NCBI RefSeq assembly: GCF_002929215.1
Contig: NZ_PJII01000004.1
Coordinates: forward strand, 248,001-312,000
DNA length: 64,000 bases
Direction: 5' to 3'
From: Arthrobacter sp. ZGTC412
GTDB lineage: Bacteria; Actinomycetota; Actinomycetes; Actinomycetales; Micrococcaceae
The notes below the pieces were generated by a model. That model was not told the DNA's origin. It made no database searches and saw only the letters and a program-made list of their open reading frames with translations. This document shows positions 51,337 to 59,649 of this stretch, piece after piece. The translations under genes were made by a program, and so were the position numbers. How positions within the stretch are numbered: position 1 is the stretch's first letter; each line of letters starts with the position of its first letter.

Positions 51337-51654
51337 ATGACGACAGCCAAGAACACCCATCTCAGCCCTGCACATGCCCGCCCGCACAACACTGCGCGGC
51401 CACAAGCCACCCGCCGTTCCAACCTCGGCTCCGGGCTGGCCACCACGGACTCCGGATACGTGGGCAAGCCCACCTGCGACAAGTGCCGCACGGACGAATT
51501 CATTTATCTGGAGTCCTTTATTCCGCCGACATACAGGCGCGACGGTTCGGTCGCTACCCTTGGCGAAGCCGCCTACACCTGCACCCGCTGCGAGCAGTTC
51601 TCCGCCCACAGCGTGCCGGTGACATGGACACCGCCGGGTTGGTACCTGGGCTGA
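51337..51654 (+). CDS. Small protein with two CxxC pairs
   Basis: A 105-residue protein. The N-terminal half is Ala/Arg/His-rich and probably flexible. The C-terminal half holds CDKC and CTRC pairs about 40 residues apart, with the core KPTCDKCRTDEFIYLESF and AAYTCTRCEQFSAH, a likely zinc-ribbon fold. Zinc binding, perhaps with nucleic acid or a protein partner, is inferred. The ATG at 51337 is chosen because upstream codons would run into the hydrolase relic. A strong terminator follows. Confidence 0.75.
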   Translation: MTTAKNTHLSPAHARPHNTARPQATRRSNLGSGLATTDSGYVGKPTCDKCRTDEFIYLESFIPPTYRRDGSVATLGEAAYTCTRCEQFSAHSVPVTWTPPGWYLG

Positions 51655-51680
51655 CGGACAGCCCGCCAAGCAGTACAACA

Positions 51681-51721
51681 GAAGGCCGGGCAGTCACCAT
51701 GAAGGTGGCCACCCGGCCTTC
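51681..51721. terminator. Bidirectional terminator hairpin
   Basis: GAAGGCCGGG (51681-51690) pairs with CCCGGCCTTC (51712-51721), with a further short CACC/GGTG pairing inside. It lies between the convergent CxxC gene and putA, and a T-rich stretch (gctttgtt) follows on the plus strand. Confidence 0.8.
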
Positions 51722-51745
51722 CGCTTTGTTATGCAGGGAGCGGAG

Positions 51746-54700
51746 CTAGATCAGGGCGTCCGAGAGGTGGTTCGGCGTGCCGAATCGGTGCGCGGTGATG
51801 CTGACGGCCTGTTCATGCAGGAATGGCAGCAGTTCCACACGGCCCGCCTCCGTGACCGGATGGGCATAGACAGCAAGATCAGGACGGCCACCCGTCGCCG
51901 TCGCCAGGGCAGCGGCGTCTCCGCCGATCAGGCGGATGCGCGCCCCCGAGAGCTTGCCGGCGGACGCGAGCTGGCCAGCGGCAACTATCCACTCACCGTC
52001 GGACTCAACCTTGACGTCGATATCCAGCGCCGTGAGGACCGGACGCAGCTGGGCGGGAAGCTCGACGGCAGTGGACACCGTCAACTCCGAGCCCGCCAGC
52101 ACGCCGGCTGCTACGGTCCGGACCAGGTGCGCGAGCGGCGCGCCTTCGGACAGCCGCACCGTCACCGGCAGGCTGCGGTAGCGGAAGATGTTGCGCTCCG
52201 CGCTGAGGCCGGAGACGTCCTTCGCCTCGCCGAACTCCTCCGACCAGGCCTGCGCATCCGAGGCCAGGGCCCGCTGGACGGATTCAAGTTCCGCAGGTTC
52301 CAGGGCGGAACCGGCGGCATTGATGATCCGCCGGACACCGGGGTGGCTGACAGTGGCGTCCGCAGTGCTCGTGGCGGCAGTCCAGTCGCCCAGGCCCGCC
52401 AGGTAGTTGGGTCCCCCTGCCTTGGTGCCCGCGCCCACGGCCGACTTCTTCCAGCCGCCGAAGGGCTGGCGCTGCACGATGGCTCCGGTGATACCGCGGT
52501 TCACGTACAGGTTTCCGGCTTGGATAGCCTCCAGCCAGATGCCCAGCTCCTCCGTGTTCAGGGCGTGCAGGCCGGCGGTGAGGCCGTACTCGATCTGGTT
52601 CTGAATGGCGATGGCCTCTTCCAGTGTCTCAGCAGTCATCACGCCCAGTACCGGTCCGAAGAATTCGGTCAAGTGGAAGTAGGAACCGCGCTTGACGCCG
52701 TAGCGCACGCCCGGGCTCCAGAGCCGGCCGGTGTCATCGAGCTTCTTCGGCTCAACGGCCCAGTTCTCACCTTCACCCAGGGTTGTGAGGGCGTTGAGGA
52801 GCTTGCCGTTGGCGGGCTCGATGATCGGGCCCATCTGGCTGGTGGGATCCTCCGGGTAGCCCACCTTCAGCGAAGTGATGGCGTCGATCAGCTGGTTGTG
52901 GAACCGCTTGGACTTGGCCACCGAGCCCACCAGGATCACCAGCGATGCGGCGGAGCACTTCTGGCCGGCGTGGCCGAACGCAGAGTACGCAACGTCCTTG
53001 GCGGCGAGATCCAGGTCTGCGCTGGGGGTGACGATGATGGCGTTCTTGCCGCTGGTCTCGGCCAGCAGCGGCAGGTCCTGGCGGAAGGACCGGAACAGCT
53101 CGGCGGTCTCGTAGCCGCCGGTGAGGATCACGCGGTCAACGGCCGGGTGCGAGATCAGTTGCTTACCGAGTTCCCGCTCACCTAGCTGGACCATGGTCAG
53201 CACGTCGCGGGGCACACCGGCTTCCCACAGCGCTTCCACCATCACGGCGCCGCTGCGGGCGGCCTGCTTGGCGGGCTTGATAACGACGGCGGAGCCGGCA
53301 GCGAGTGCCGCGAGGGTGGATCCTGCGGGGATGGCGACCGGGAAGTTCCACGGCGGCGTGACCACGGTGAGCTTCGCCGGGACGAACGTGGCGCCGTCGA
53401 CCTCGTCCAGCTTCCGCGCGGACTCGGCGTAGTAGTGGGCAAAATCCACGGCTTCGCTGACCTCGGGGTCACCCTGGTCGATGGTCTTGCCGGTCTCGCT
53501 GGCCATGACCTCGAGCAGGTCGGCGCGGCGGGCCTCCAGGACGTCGCCGGCGCGGTGCAGGATCTCGGCACGCTCGGCGCCGGACAGCTGTCCCCAGGCC
53601 TTGCCCTTGTCCAGCGCGGTCTGGATAACGCGGTTCAGTTCGGCCTCGTCACTGATGCCGGCTGCGGCAACGGAGGCGTTGCCGAGCGTTGAGGACGGGA
53701 CGCGTCCCAGGATGGCACGGCCCCAGTCGCGGTTGGCGGGGAGGGACGGGTCCGTGTCCGGAGTGTTCTCAAAACCGCTGTGGGGCATCGGAACCGGCGG
53801 CAGGTTGCGGTTATGCTGCCGGTTGGCTGCCGGAACCGTGTCGTCCAGTACTGCCAGCGACGCGAGGAAGCGCTGCTTCTCCCGCTCGAAGAGGACCTCG
53901 TTTTCGCTGAGCTCAAACACAGCGGACATGAAGTTGTCCTGGCTTGCGCCCTCTTCGAGGCGGCGGATGAGGTAGGCGATGGCGACGTCGAACTCAGCCG
54001 GGTGCACCACCGGGGTGTAGAGCAGGAGGGAGCCGACGTCCTTCTTGACGGCTTCGGCCTGGCCTTGGGCCATGCCCAGCAGCATTTCAAACTCGATGCC
54101 GGATTCCACGCCGCGCTGCTTGGCCAGGAGCCAGGCGAAGGCGATGTCGAAGAGGTTGTGGCCTGCCACACCGATCCGGATGTTTTGAATCCGGTCCGGG
54201 TGGAGGGAGTAGTTGATGACGCTCTTGTAGCTGGTGTCGGAGTCCTGCTTGCTGCCCCAGGTGGCCAGCGGCCAGTCGTGCAGGGAGGATTCCACCTGCT
54301 CCATGGGCAGGTTGGCGCCCTTGACCACGCGGACCTTGATGGCCGCGCCGCCGTTGGACCGGCGTTCGGCGGCCCAGTCCTGCAGGCGGATCATTGCTGA
54401 GAGTGCGTCCGGGAGGTAGGCCTGGAGCACGATTCCGGCCTCGAGGTCCTTGAACTCCGGCTTGTCCAAAATCCTGGTGAAGACCGCGATGGTCATGTCC
54501 AGGTCCTTGTACTCCTCCATGTCCAGGTTGATGAACTTGGCTTTCTTACCATTGCCGGCGAAGGAGGCGGCGCGCTGGAACAGCGGGGTGAGCTTCTCGA
54601 CGACGTGCTCCACGGCTTCGTCGAAGGCCCAGGCGGAGTGCGGGGCAACGGTGGAGGACACCTTGATGGAGACGTAGTCGACGTCGGGACGGGCCAGCAG

Positions 54701-55249
54701 AGTGTGCGTGCCTTCGAGCCGGCGGGACGCTTCGTGCTCACCCAGGACAGCCTCGCCAAGGAGGTTGACGTTGAGCTTAATGCCGTCCTTGCGGATCTTG
54801 GCTATCGCCGGGCCCAGCTTGGCCTCGGTGGCGTCCACGATCAGGTGGCCCACCATTTCGCGCAGGACCTTGCGGGCAATGGGGATAACCACCTGCGGCA
54901 TGACCGGAGCCATGGTGCCGCCCAGCTGGACCGCACGGCGCATGTACCAGGGCAGGAACGCCGGGACCTTGGGGGCCAGGGCGGCGAGGTTGCGTGCGGC
55001 GACATGCAGGTCTTCAGGACGGACCACGCCGTCCACAAATCCAACGGTGAAGTCGAGGCCGTTGGGGTCCTTCAGCACACCCGCGAGCTGCTGGGCGGAA
55101 GCATCCACGGGAACCTTGGACGCCTCCGTCAGCCAGTGGCGGACCAGGGCTACGGTCTCGTTCGCCAGCGCCTTCGCCTGCGGCACATCGACGTTGACGG
55201 TCCGCGCTGTTCCGGACGCAACTCCGGGCTCCATTGCAATGTGGGTCAT
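51746..55249 (-). CDS. putA: Bifunctional proline dehydrogenase / P5C dehydrogenase
   Basis: A 1167-residue enzyme that oxidises proline to glutamate. The first 480 or so residues are the FAD proline dehydrogenase barrel (VDYVSIKVSSTVAPHSAWAF, KVRVVKGANLPMEQ, RIGVAGHNLFD). An aldehyde dehydrogenase follows, with Glu in LLAETSGKNA and catalytic Cys in FGHAGQKCSAASLVI. About 150 further residues resemble the C-terminus of long PutA proteins. No DNA-binding RHH domain is present. The ATG at 55249 has GAGAAAG upstream. An amino-acid permease lies upstream on the same strand but a big hairpin separates them. It likely feeds proline carbon to glutamate. Confidence 0.93.
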   Translation of the reverse strand: MTHIAMEPGVASGTARTVNVDVPQAKALANETVALVRHWLTEASKVPVDASAQQLAGVLKDPNGLDFTVGFVDGVVRPEDLHVAARNLAALAPKVPAFLPWYMRRAVQLGGTMAPVMPQVVIPIARKVLREMVGHLIVDATEAKLGPAIAKIRKDGIKLNVNLLGEAVLGEHEASRRLEGTHTLLARPDVDYVSIKVSSTVAPHSAWAFDEAVEHVVEKLTPLFQRAASFAGNGKKAKFINLDMEEYKDLDMTIAVFTRILDKPEFKDLEAGIVLQAYLPDALSAMIRLQDWAAERRSNGGAAIKVRVVKGANLPMEQVESSLHDWPLATWGSKQDSDTSYKSVINYSLHPDRIQNIRIGVAGHNLFDIAFAWLLAKQRGVESGIEFEMLLGMAQGQAEAVKKDVGSLLLYTPVVHPAEFDVAIAYLIRRLEEGASQDNFMSAVFELSENEVLFEREKQRFLASLAVLDDTVPAANRQHNRNLPPVPMPHSGFENTPDTDPSLPANRDWGRAILGRVPSSTLGNASVAAAGISDEAELNRVIQTALDKGKAWGQLSGAERAEILHRAGDVLEARRADLLEVMASETGKTIDQGDPEVSEAVDFAHYYAESARKLDEVDGATFVPAKLTVVTPPWNFPVAIPAGSTLAALAAGSAVVIKPAKQAARSGAVMVEALWEAGVPRDVLTMVQLGERELGKQLISHPAVDRVILTGGYETAELFRSFRQDLPLLAETSGKNAIIVTPSADLDLAAKDVAYSAFGHAGQKCSAASLVILVGSVAKSKRFHNQLIDAITSLKVGYPEDPTSQMGPIIEPANGKLLNALTTLGEGENWAVEPKKLDDTGRLWSPGVRYGVKRGSYFHLTEFFGPVLGVMTAETLEEAIAIQNQIEYGLTAGLHALNTEELGIWLEAIQAGNLYVNRGITGAIVQRQPFGGWKKSAVGAGTKAGGPNYLAGLGDWTAATSTADATVSHPGVRRIINAAGSALEPAELESVQRALASDAQAWSEEFGEAKDVSGLSAERNIFRYRSLPVTVRLSEGAPLAHLVRTVAAGVLAGSELTVSTAVELPAQLRPVLTALDIDVKVESDGEWIVAAGQLASAGKLSGARIRLIGGDAAALATATGGRPDLAVYAHPVTEAGRVELLPFLHEQAVSITAHRFGTPNHLSDALI

Positions 55250-55400
55250 GGCTTTCTCTCGTTCTTTCCTGTGGTTCAAGGGGGTCTTACCAACCAGTAT
55301 GAGCTTCCGTTCACGTAAGATAAAGCGATCTTTCCTAAGCAATACAGGTTAGAAACACCAACTGTTTCTTGGGTGCGTGAAGGGCCCGTTAAACAGGAAA

Positions 55401-55507
55401 CGGCAGGCCCGCCTCCTCCCCCGTTGCCCTATCACTTACAGTCCCCAAACCACTAAATGGGAGCTGTAACTGATAGGGCATCGCGCGGGTGGAAGGCGGG
55501 CCTGCCG
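55401..55507. repeat. Nested hairpin of about 107 bases
   Basis: The outer arms CGGCAGGCCCGCCT (55401-55414) and its complement (55494-55507) are a perfect 14-bp match. Inside, TGCCCTATCA (55425-55434) pairs with TGATAGGGCA (55471-55480), and pairing continues through TTACAG/CTGTAA toward a loop of about 15 bases. It lies between the permease stop and putA. It may be a terminator for the permease, an RNA that separates the two genes, or a dispersed mobile repeat. Confidence 0.8.
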
Positions 55508-55536
55508 GGGTTAGAACAACCGAAACGTGGGGAGGG

Positions 55537-57000
55537 TCAGCCGATGGGCCGGTGCATCTCCACAATCTCCTCGTGCCGCGGACTGTTGGGGTTCATCAGC
55601 GAGTTCTTCTTGCCGTAGAAGAAGTAGATGGCCAGGCCGATGATGAGCCAGACTCCGAAGCGCGCCCAGGTTTCCCAGTGCAGCTGGAACATCAGGAATG
55701 CCGAAGCCAGCACACCGAAGGCCGGGATCACCGGCATCAGCGGCAGGCGGAAGGTGCGCGGAGCATCCGGGCGTTTGTACCGGAAGATAATCACCGACAG
55801 GCAGACGACGACGAAAGCAGCCAGGATGCCGATGTTGGTCAGGTCCGCCACTTCCTTAATAGGGAACACACCGGCCAGGAAGGCGGAGGCGATGCCGGCA
55901 ATCCAAGTGACGCGTTGCGGCGTGCCGTGGTGATCCGTCTTGGCGAACCAGCCCGGCAGCAGGCCGTCGCGGCTCATGGCGAACCACACGCGGGTGACGC
56001 CGAGAAGGAAGGTCAGCATCACGGTGAGGATGGACAGCACCGCAAAGACCGAGATGATCGTGGCGATAACGGGCAGGCCCACCCCGGTGAAAGCTGACGC
56101 GAAGCCCGCAGTCGGGTCGATGTCCCTGTAGTTCTGCATGCCGGTCAGCACCAGGGTTGCAGCCACGTACAGCAGCATCGCGATGATCAGCGAAAGGATG
56201 ATGGCCTTGGGCATGTGCTTCTTGCCGTCCGTGGCTTCCTCGGCCGCGGTGCTCATGGCGTCGTAACCAAAGACCGCAAAAAAGACGGTGGCGGCACCGG
56301 CCAGGACGGGGCCGAAGCCGCTGGGCATAAACGGGTTGTAGTTGTTGGTGTCGATATAGAAGACGCCGAGCCCGATGATGAAGAGGATCAGGATGACCTT
56401 GATAGCCACGGCCACCAGCTCGAACCGGCCGAACGCCTTGGTGCCGCGGGAAAGGATCCACGTCACCAGGAGGCAGACCAGGATGGCGGGGATGTTGACG
56501 ATGCCGCCCTTGCCCTCGTCCGCAGTGGATGTCATCCAGACCGGCAAGTGGACGCCAATGCCGGAGAGGAACGCTTCAAGGTAGCCGGAAATGCCGATGG
56601 CTACTACCGCCACGATGGCGATGTATTCCAGCAGGAGGTCCCAGCCGATGAACCAGCCGACGATTTCTCCCAGCGCCACATATCCGTAGGTGTAGGCAGA
56701 ACCCGCACGGGGAATCATGCCTGCGAACTCCGCGTAGGACAGCGCCGCGGCCGCCGAAGCAAGGCCGGCCACCAGGAAGGAAATCAGCACCGCGGGCCCA
56801 ACCCCGGGCGTGCCTTCACTGCCTGCTGCCACCAGTCCCGCCAGGGAGAAGATGCCTACGCCGATAATGCCGCCTACGCCGATTGCCGTAAGCTGCCACA
56901 GCCCGAGCGACTTAAAGAGGCCGCTGTGTTTGTTCTCTTCCTCAATGTCGTCGATGGGCTTGCGCCTCATGATCGACTGGCTCATATCTCTAGTGCTCAT
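55537..57000 (-). CDS. Amino acid permease (APC family, cationic-type)
   Basis: A 487-residue membrane protein with about 12-13 helices. GVGGIIGVGIFSLAG in helix 1 is the APC substrate-binding motif, and FFAVFGYDAMSTAAEEATDGKKHMPKAI around helix 6-7 is typical of the cationic/YfnA group. It imports an amino acid with protons or cations; position upstream of putA makes proline or a related compound possible but not shown. The ATG at 57000 has AGGAG upstream. It is divergent from a LysR regulator, with palindromes between them. Confidence 0.88.
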   Translation of the reverse strand: MSTRDMSQSIMRRKPIDDIEEENKHSGLFKSLGLWQLTAIGVGGIIGVGIFSLAGLVAAGSEGTPGVGPAVLISFLVAGLASAAAALSYAEFAGMIPRAGSAYTYGYVALGEIVGWFIGWDLLLEYIAIVAVVAIGISGYLEAFLSGIGVHLPVWMTSTADEGKGGIVNIPAILVCLLVTWILSRGTKAFGRFELVAVAIKVILILFIIGLGVFYIDTNNYNPFMPSGFGPVLAGAATVFFAVFGYDAMSTAAEEATDGKKHMPKAIILSLIIAMLLYVAATLVLTGMQNYRDIDPTAGFASAFTGVGLPVIATIISVFAVLSILTVMLTFLLGVTRVWFAMSRDGLLPGWFAKTDHHGTPQRVTWIAGIASAFLAGVFPIKEVADLTNIGILAAFVVVCLSVIIFRYKRPDAPRTFRLPLMPVIPAFGVLASAFLMFQLHWETWARFGVWLIIGLAIYFFYGKKNSLMNPNSPRHEEIVEMHRPIG

Positions 57001-57079
57001 CAGGAACTCCTGCTTGGGGTGCGACCCCGCCGCGGCACGCCTAGAGGCGCTGTGACGGGGGTAACTCGATCCCAACAGT

Positions 57080-57097
57080 ATGCAAGCATGCTTGCAT
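57080..57097. promoter_or_regulatory. 18-bp perfect palindrome in the permease/lysR gap
   Basis: ATGCAAGCATGCTTGCAT is exactly symmetric and lies 80 bases upstream of the permease start. It shares the core GCATGCTT with the motif before the phosphatase gene at 3028. It is probably an operator for the permease. Confidence 0.6.
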
Positions 57098-57115
57098 TAG
57101 ATAAAGTGACTACTT

Positions 57116-57133
57116 CTAACCTATATTCGTTAG
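57116..57133. promoter_or_regulatory. CTAAC-N8-GTTAG inverted repeat before lysR
   Basis: The repeat lies 20 bases before the lysR start and could be a site of autoregulation. A direct repeat of TTAG follows. Confidence 0.45.
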
Positions 57134-57152
57134 TTTCAGTTAGGAATTCTCC

Positions 57153-58067
57153 ATGCTTGACGTGCGCCGGCTCCGGCTGCTCCGGGAGCTGAGCATCCGG
57201 GGGACACTCGCCGAGGTTGCTGAGGCACTGCAGTACAGCCCGTCGTCTGTATCGCAGCAGCTTGCCCTGCTCGAGAAGGAAGTCGGCGTGGAACTGCTCC
57301 GCAAGACCGGCCGGCGGGTGCAGCTCACGCCGCAGGCCGAAGTGCTGGTGGCGCACACGGCGAGTCTGCTGGAAACCATGGAACAGGCCGAAGCCGACCT
57401 CGCGGCTTCCCTGACCACCGTCACCGGGACGGTCCGGATCGCGGTTTTCCAGTCGGCGGCACTTGCATTGATGCCGGACGCGCTGACGAGGATGGCCAAA
57501 ACCTACCCGGAGGTCCGCATCGAAATGATCCAGCGCGAGCCCGAAACCGCGCTGCACGAAACCTGGGCCCGGGACTTCGACCTTGTCATCGCCGAACAGT
57601 ACCCGGGGCATGCGGCTCCCCGTTATCCCGAGCTGGACCGCGTCCGGCTGACCACCGATGCCATCAGGCTGGCAGTTCCGCCGCCGTCCGACGGCGGGCC
57701 CGCCATCAGTTCGCTGGCAGATACCGCGGACCTCGCCTGGGTCATGGAGCCGCGGGGCGCGGCGTCGCGGCACTGGGCGGAGCAGGCCTGCCGGAGCGAG
57801 GGGTTCGAACCGGACGTTCGCTTTGAAACCGCCGACCTGCAGGCCCAGATCCGGTTGATCGAATCCGGCAACGCCGTGGCCCTGATGCCGGATCTGGTGT
57901 GGACCGGCCGCGGCACCACGGCCCAGCTGCTGGAACTGCCGGGCAAGCCGTACCGCACAGTCTTCACCTCGGTGCGCCGCTCCAGCGCCCAGCGCCCGGC
58001 GATCCTGGCCGCGAGGGAGACGCTCGCTGCTGCTGCAGCTGCAGTGGCGAGGCACGACGGCGGGTGA
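57153..58067 (+). CDS. LysR-family transcriptional regulator
   Basis: A 304-residue regulator with an unusually early HTH: LRELSIRGTLAEVAEALQYSPSSVSQQLALLEKEVG at residues 10-45. The inducer domain follows (VRIAVFQSAALALMPDALTRM, DFDLVIAEQYPGHA, IRLIESGNAVALMPDLVW). It is divergent from the amino-acid permease and is probably its regulator. The SSVSQQLALLEKEVG region and the short N-terminus are of the sort found in LysR proteins for amino-acid transport. The ligand is unknown. Confidence 0.88.
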   Translation: MLDVRRLRLLRELSIRGTLAEVAEALQYSPSSVSQQLALLEKEVGVELLRKTGRRVQLTPQAEVLVAHTASLLETMEQAEADLAASLTTVTGTVRIAVFQSAALALMPDALTRMAKTYPEVRIEMIQREPETALHETWARDFDLVIAEQYPGHAAPRYPELDRVRLTTDAIRLAVPPPSDGGPAISSLADTADLAWVMEPRGAASRHWAEQACRSEGFEPDVRFETADLQAQIRLIESGNAVALMPDLVWTGRGTTAQLLELPGKPYRTVFTSVRRSSAQRPAILAARETLAAAAAAVARHDGG

Positions 58068-58204
58068 CCAGCCGCCGTCGTACGTGTCATTCCAAACGTG
58101 GGGACTGCGCGGCCCTCCTTGCGTCACCGCCCGCGCCTTCACCGCGCAGGGGACGTCACTGCGTCACTGTTCCCTGCGTCACTGCGCGCCCGGGCACCCG
58201 GCGC

Positions 58205-58210
58205 TAGACT
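58205..58210 (+). promoter_or_regulatory. Candidate -10 box of a nearly leaderless panD promoter
   Basis: TAGACT ends nine bases before the ATG at 58220, so the leader would be at most about three bases. Three copies of TGCGTCAC (58120, 58160, 58175) lie upstream, the last just above the expected -35 position. Confidence 0.45.
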
Positions 58211-58219
58211 GATGCCGTT

Positions 58220-58645
58220 ATGAATCGAACAATGTTCAAGTCCAAAATCCACCGGGCCACCGTCACGCACGCCGACCTGCACTACGTAGGTTCCGTCACC
58301 GTTGACCTGGACCTGCTCGAGGCCGCCGACATCCTTCCCGGCGAACTCGTGTCCATTGTGGACGTCACTAACGGCTCACGGCTTGAGACCTACACCATCG
58401 CCGGCGAACGTGGTTCCGGCGTTATCGGCATCAACGGTGCAGCGGCGCACCTCATGCACGAGAACGACATTGTCATCCTGATTACTTACGCGCAAATGAC
58501 CACGGAAGAGGCCAAGGCCTACGAACCGCGGGTAGTCCACGTGGACGAAAACAACCGCGTGATCCAGCTGGGCAACGATCCAGCCGAGGGCCTCACGCCG
58601 GGGATGATGCGTCCCCCGTTTGCCCTTAACAACGCTGCGCTCTAA
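58220..58645 (+). CDS. panD: Aspartate 1-decarboxylase proenzyme
   Basis: A 141-residue pyruvoyl enzyme that makes beta-alanine from aspartate for pantothenate and coenzyme A. The self-cleavage site is Gly24-Ser25 in [10 protein letters not shown]; Ser25 becomes the pyruvoyl group. [16 protein letters not shown] and [11 protein letters not shown] are the other conserved parts. The N-terminus and length match Mycobacterium-type PanD. It lies alone, with the AEC transporter starting about 65 bases downstream. Confidence 0.96.
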   Translation: MNRTMFKSKIHRATVTHADLHYVGSVTVDLDLLEAADILPGELVSIVDVTNGSRLETYTIAGERGSGVIGINGAAAHLMHENDIVILITYAQMTTEEAKAYEPRVVHVDENNRVIQLGNDPAEGLTPGMMRPPFALNNAAL

Positions 58646-58712
58646 CCCGGAGCGTGCGTCCCGGTACCTGCCTCCGCCGCGCCCCGTGGGTTGATCCGCT
58701 GCGGGTTATCCC

Positions 58713-59639
58713 TTGCTAGGTGTCCTGGCCGGCTTCTTTGTGGTCTGGTGCATCATCCTGGTGGGCTGGTTCGTGGGCCGGCAGAAAATCCTGGGTGATA
58801 ATGCGCGGCAGGTCCTCAGCTCCCTCACCTTCTTTGTGGCCAGCCCGGCGCTCCTCTTCGAAACGCTGAGCAAGGCCCGCCTCGCCGAAGTCTTCGCAGC
58901 TCCGCTGCTGGTGGCGGCAGTCTCGGCCATCGCCACCGCCGCAATATTTTTCGTGATCGCCAAGTTCTGGCTGAAACGCTCGCTTTCCGAGTCCCTGATG
59001 TCCTCCATGGCTGCCTCACTGGTCAACTCCGCCAACCTTGGCATCCCCATTGCGGTTTACGTCCTGGGCGATGCGAGCTACGTTGCGCCGCTGCTGATTT
59101 TCCAGCTCGCCTTCTTCACGCCGCTGTTCCTGATGATCCTGGATTCGAGCACCAGTTCCCACCGCACCACGCCCCTGAACTTTGTGGTGATGATCCTGAA
59201 AAACCCCATGATCGTCGGTTCCGCGCTTGGCCTGCTCGTGGCCGGCACCGGCTGGCAGGTTCCGCCGCTGGTCATGGAGCCCATCCACCTGATCGGCGGT
59301 GCTGCGATTCCGGCCATGCTGATCGCTTTTGGCATGAGCCTTAACGGCAGCAGACCGCTGCAGGCCTCCGCTGCCCGCCGGGTGGACACCCTGCTCGCCA
59401 GCGCCTTCAAGCTGGCGGTCCAGCCGGCGCTAGCGTATCTCTTCGCCCGGTTCGCGCTGGGCATGGAAGGGCATCTGCTGTTCGCCGTGGTGGTCACCTC
59501 AGCGCTGCCCACCGCGCAGAATGTTTTTGTGGCCGCCAGCCGTTACAAAACGGGCCTCACCGTCGCCAAGGACACCGTGCTGATTACTACCGTGGTGGCG
59601 GTTCCGGCGATGATTGGCGTGGCGCTGCTGTTAACGTGA
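58713..59639 (+). CDS. AEC-family (auxin efflux carrier-like) transporter
   Basis: A 308-residue membrane protein with about ten helices in two inverted halves. SLVNSANLGIPIAVYVLGD with the helix-breaking N-x-GIP is the AEC/BASS hallmark; ALPTAQNVFVAASRYKTG is the equivalent in the second half. These proteins transport malonate, malate or other organic anions. The substrate is not known. The start must be a TTG because a stop lies just upstream in frame and no ATG/GTG is available. The next gene begins 10 bases after its stop, so the two may form an operon. Confidence 0.82.
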   Translation: MLGVLAGFFVVWCIILVGWFVGRQKILGDNARQVLSSLTFFVASPALLFETLSKARLAEVFAAPLLVAAVSAIATAAIFFVIAKFWLKRSLSESLMSSMAASLVNSANLGIPIAVYVLGDASYVAPLLIFQLAFFTPLFLMILDSSTSSHRTTPLNFVVMILKNPMIVGSALGLLVAGTGWQVPPLVMEPIHLIGGAAIPAMLIAFGMSLNGSRPLQASAARRVDTLLASAFKLAVQPALAYLFARFALGMEGHLLFAVVVTSALPTAQNVFVAASRYKTGLTVAKDTVLITTVVAVPAMIGVALLLT

Positions 59640-59649
59640 TTGGAGACTA

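Noticed and set aside
51731-55352. Plus-strand open frames opposite putA
   Set aside because: Antisense shadows caused by high GC; putA has all catalytic motifs.
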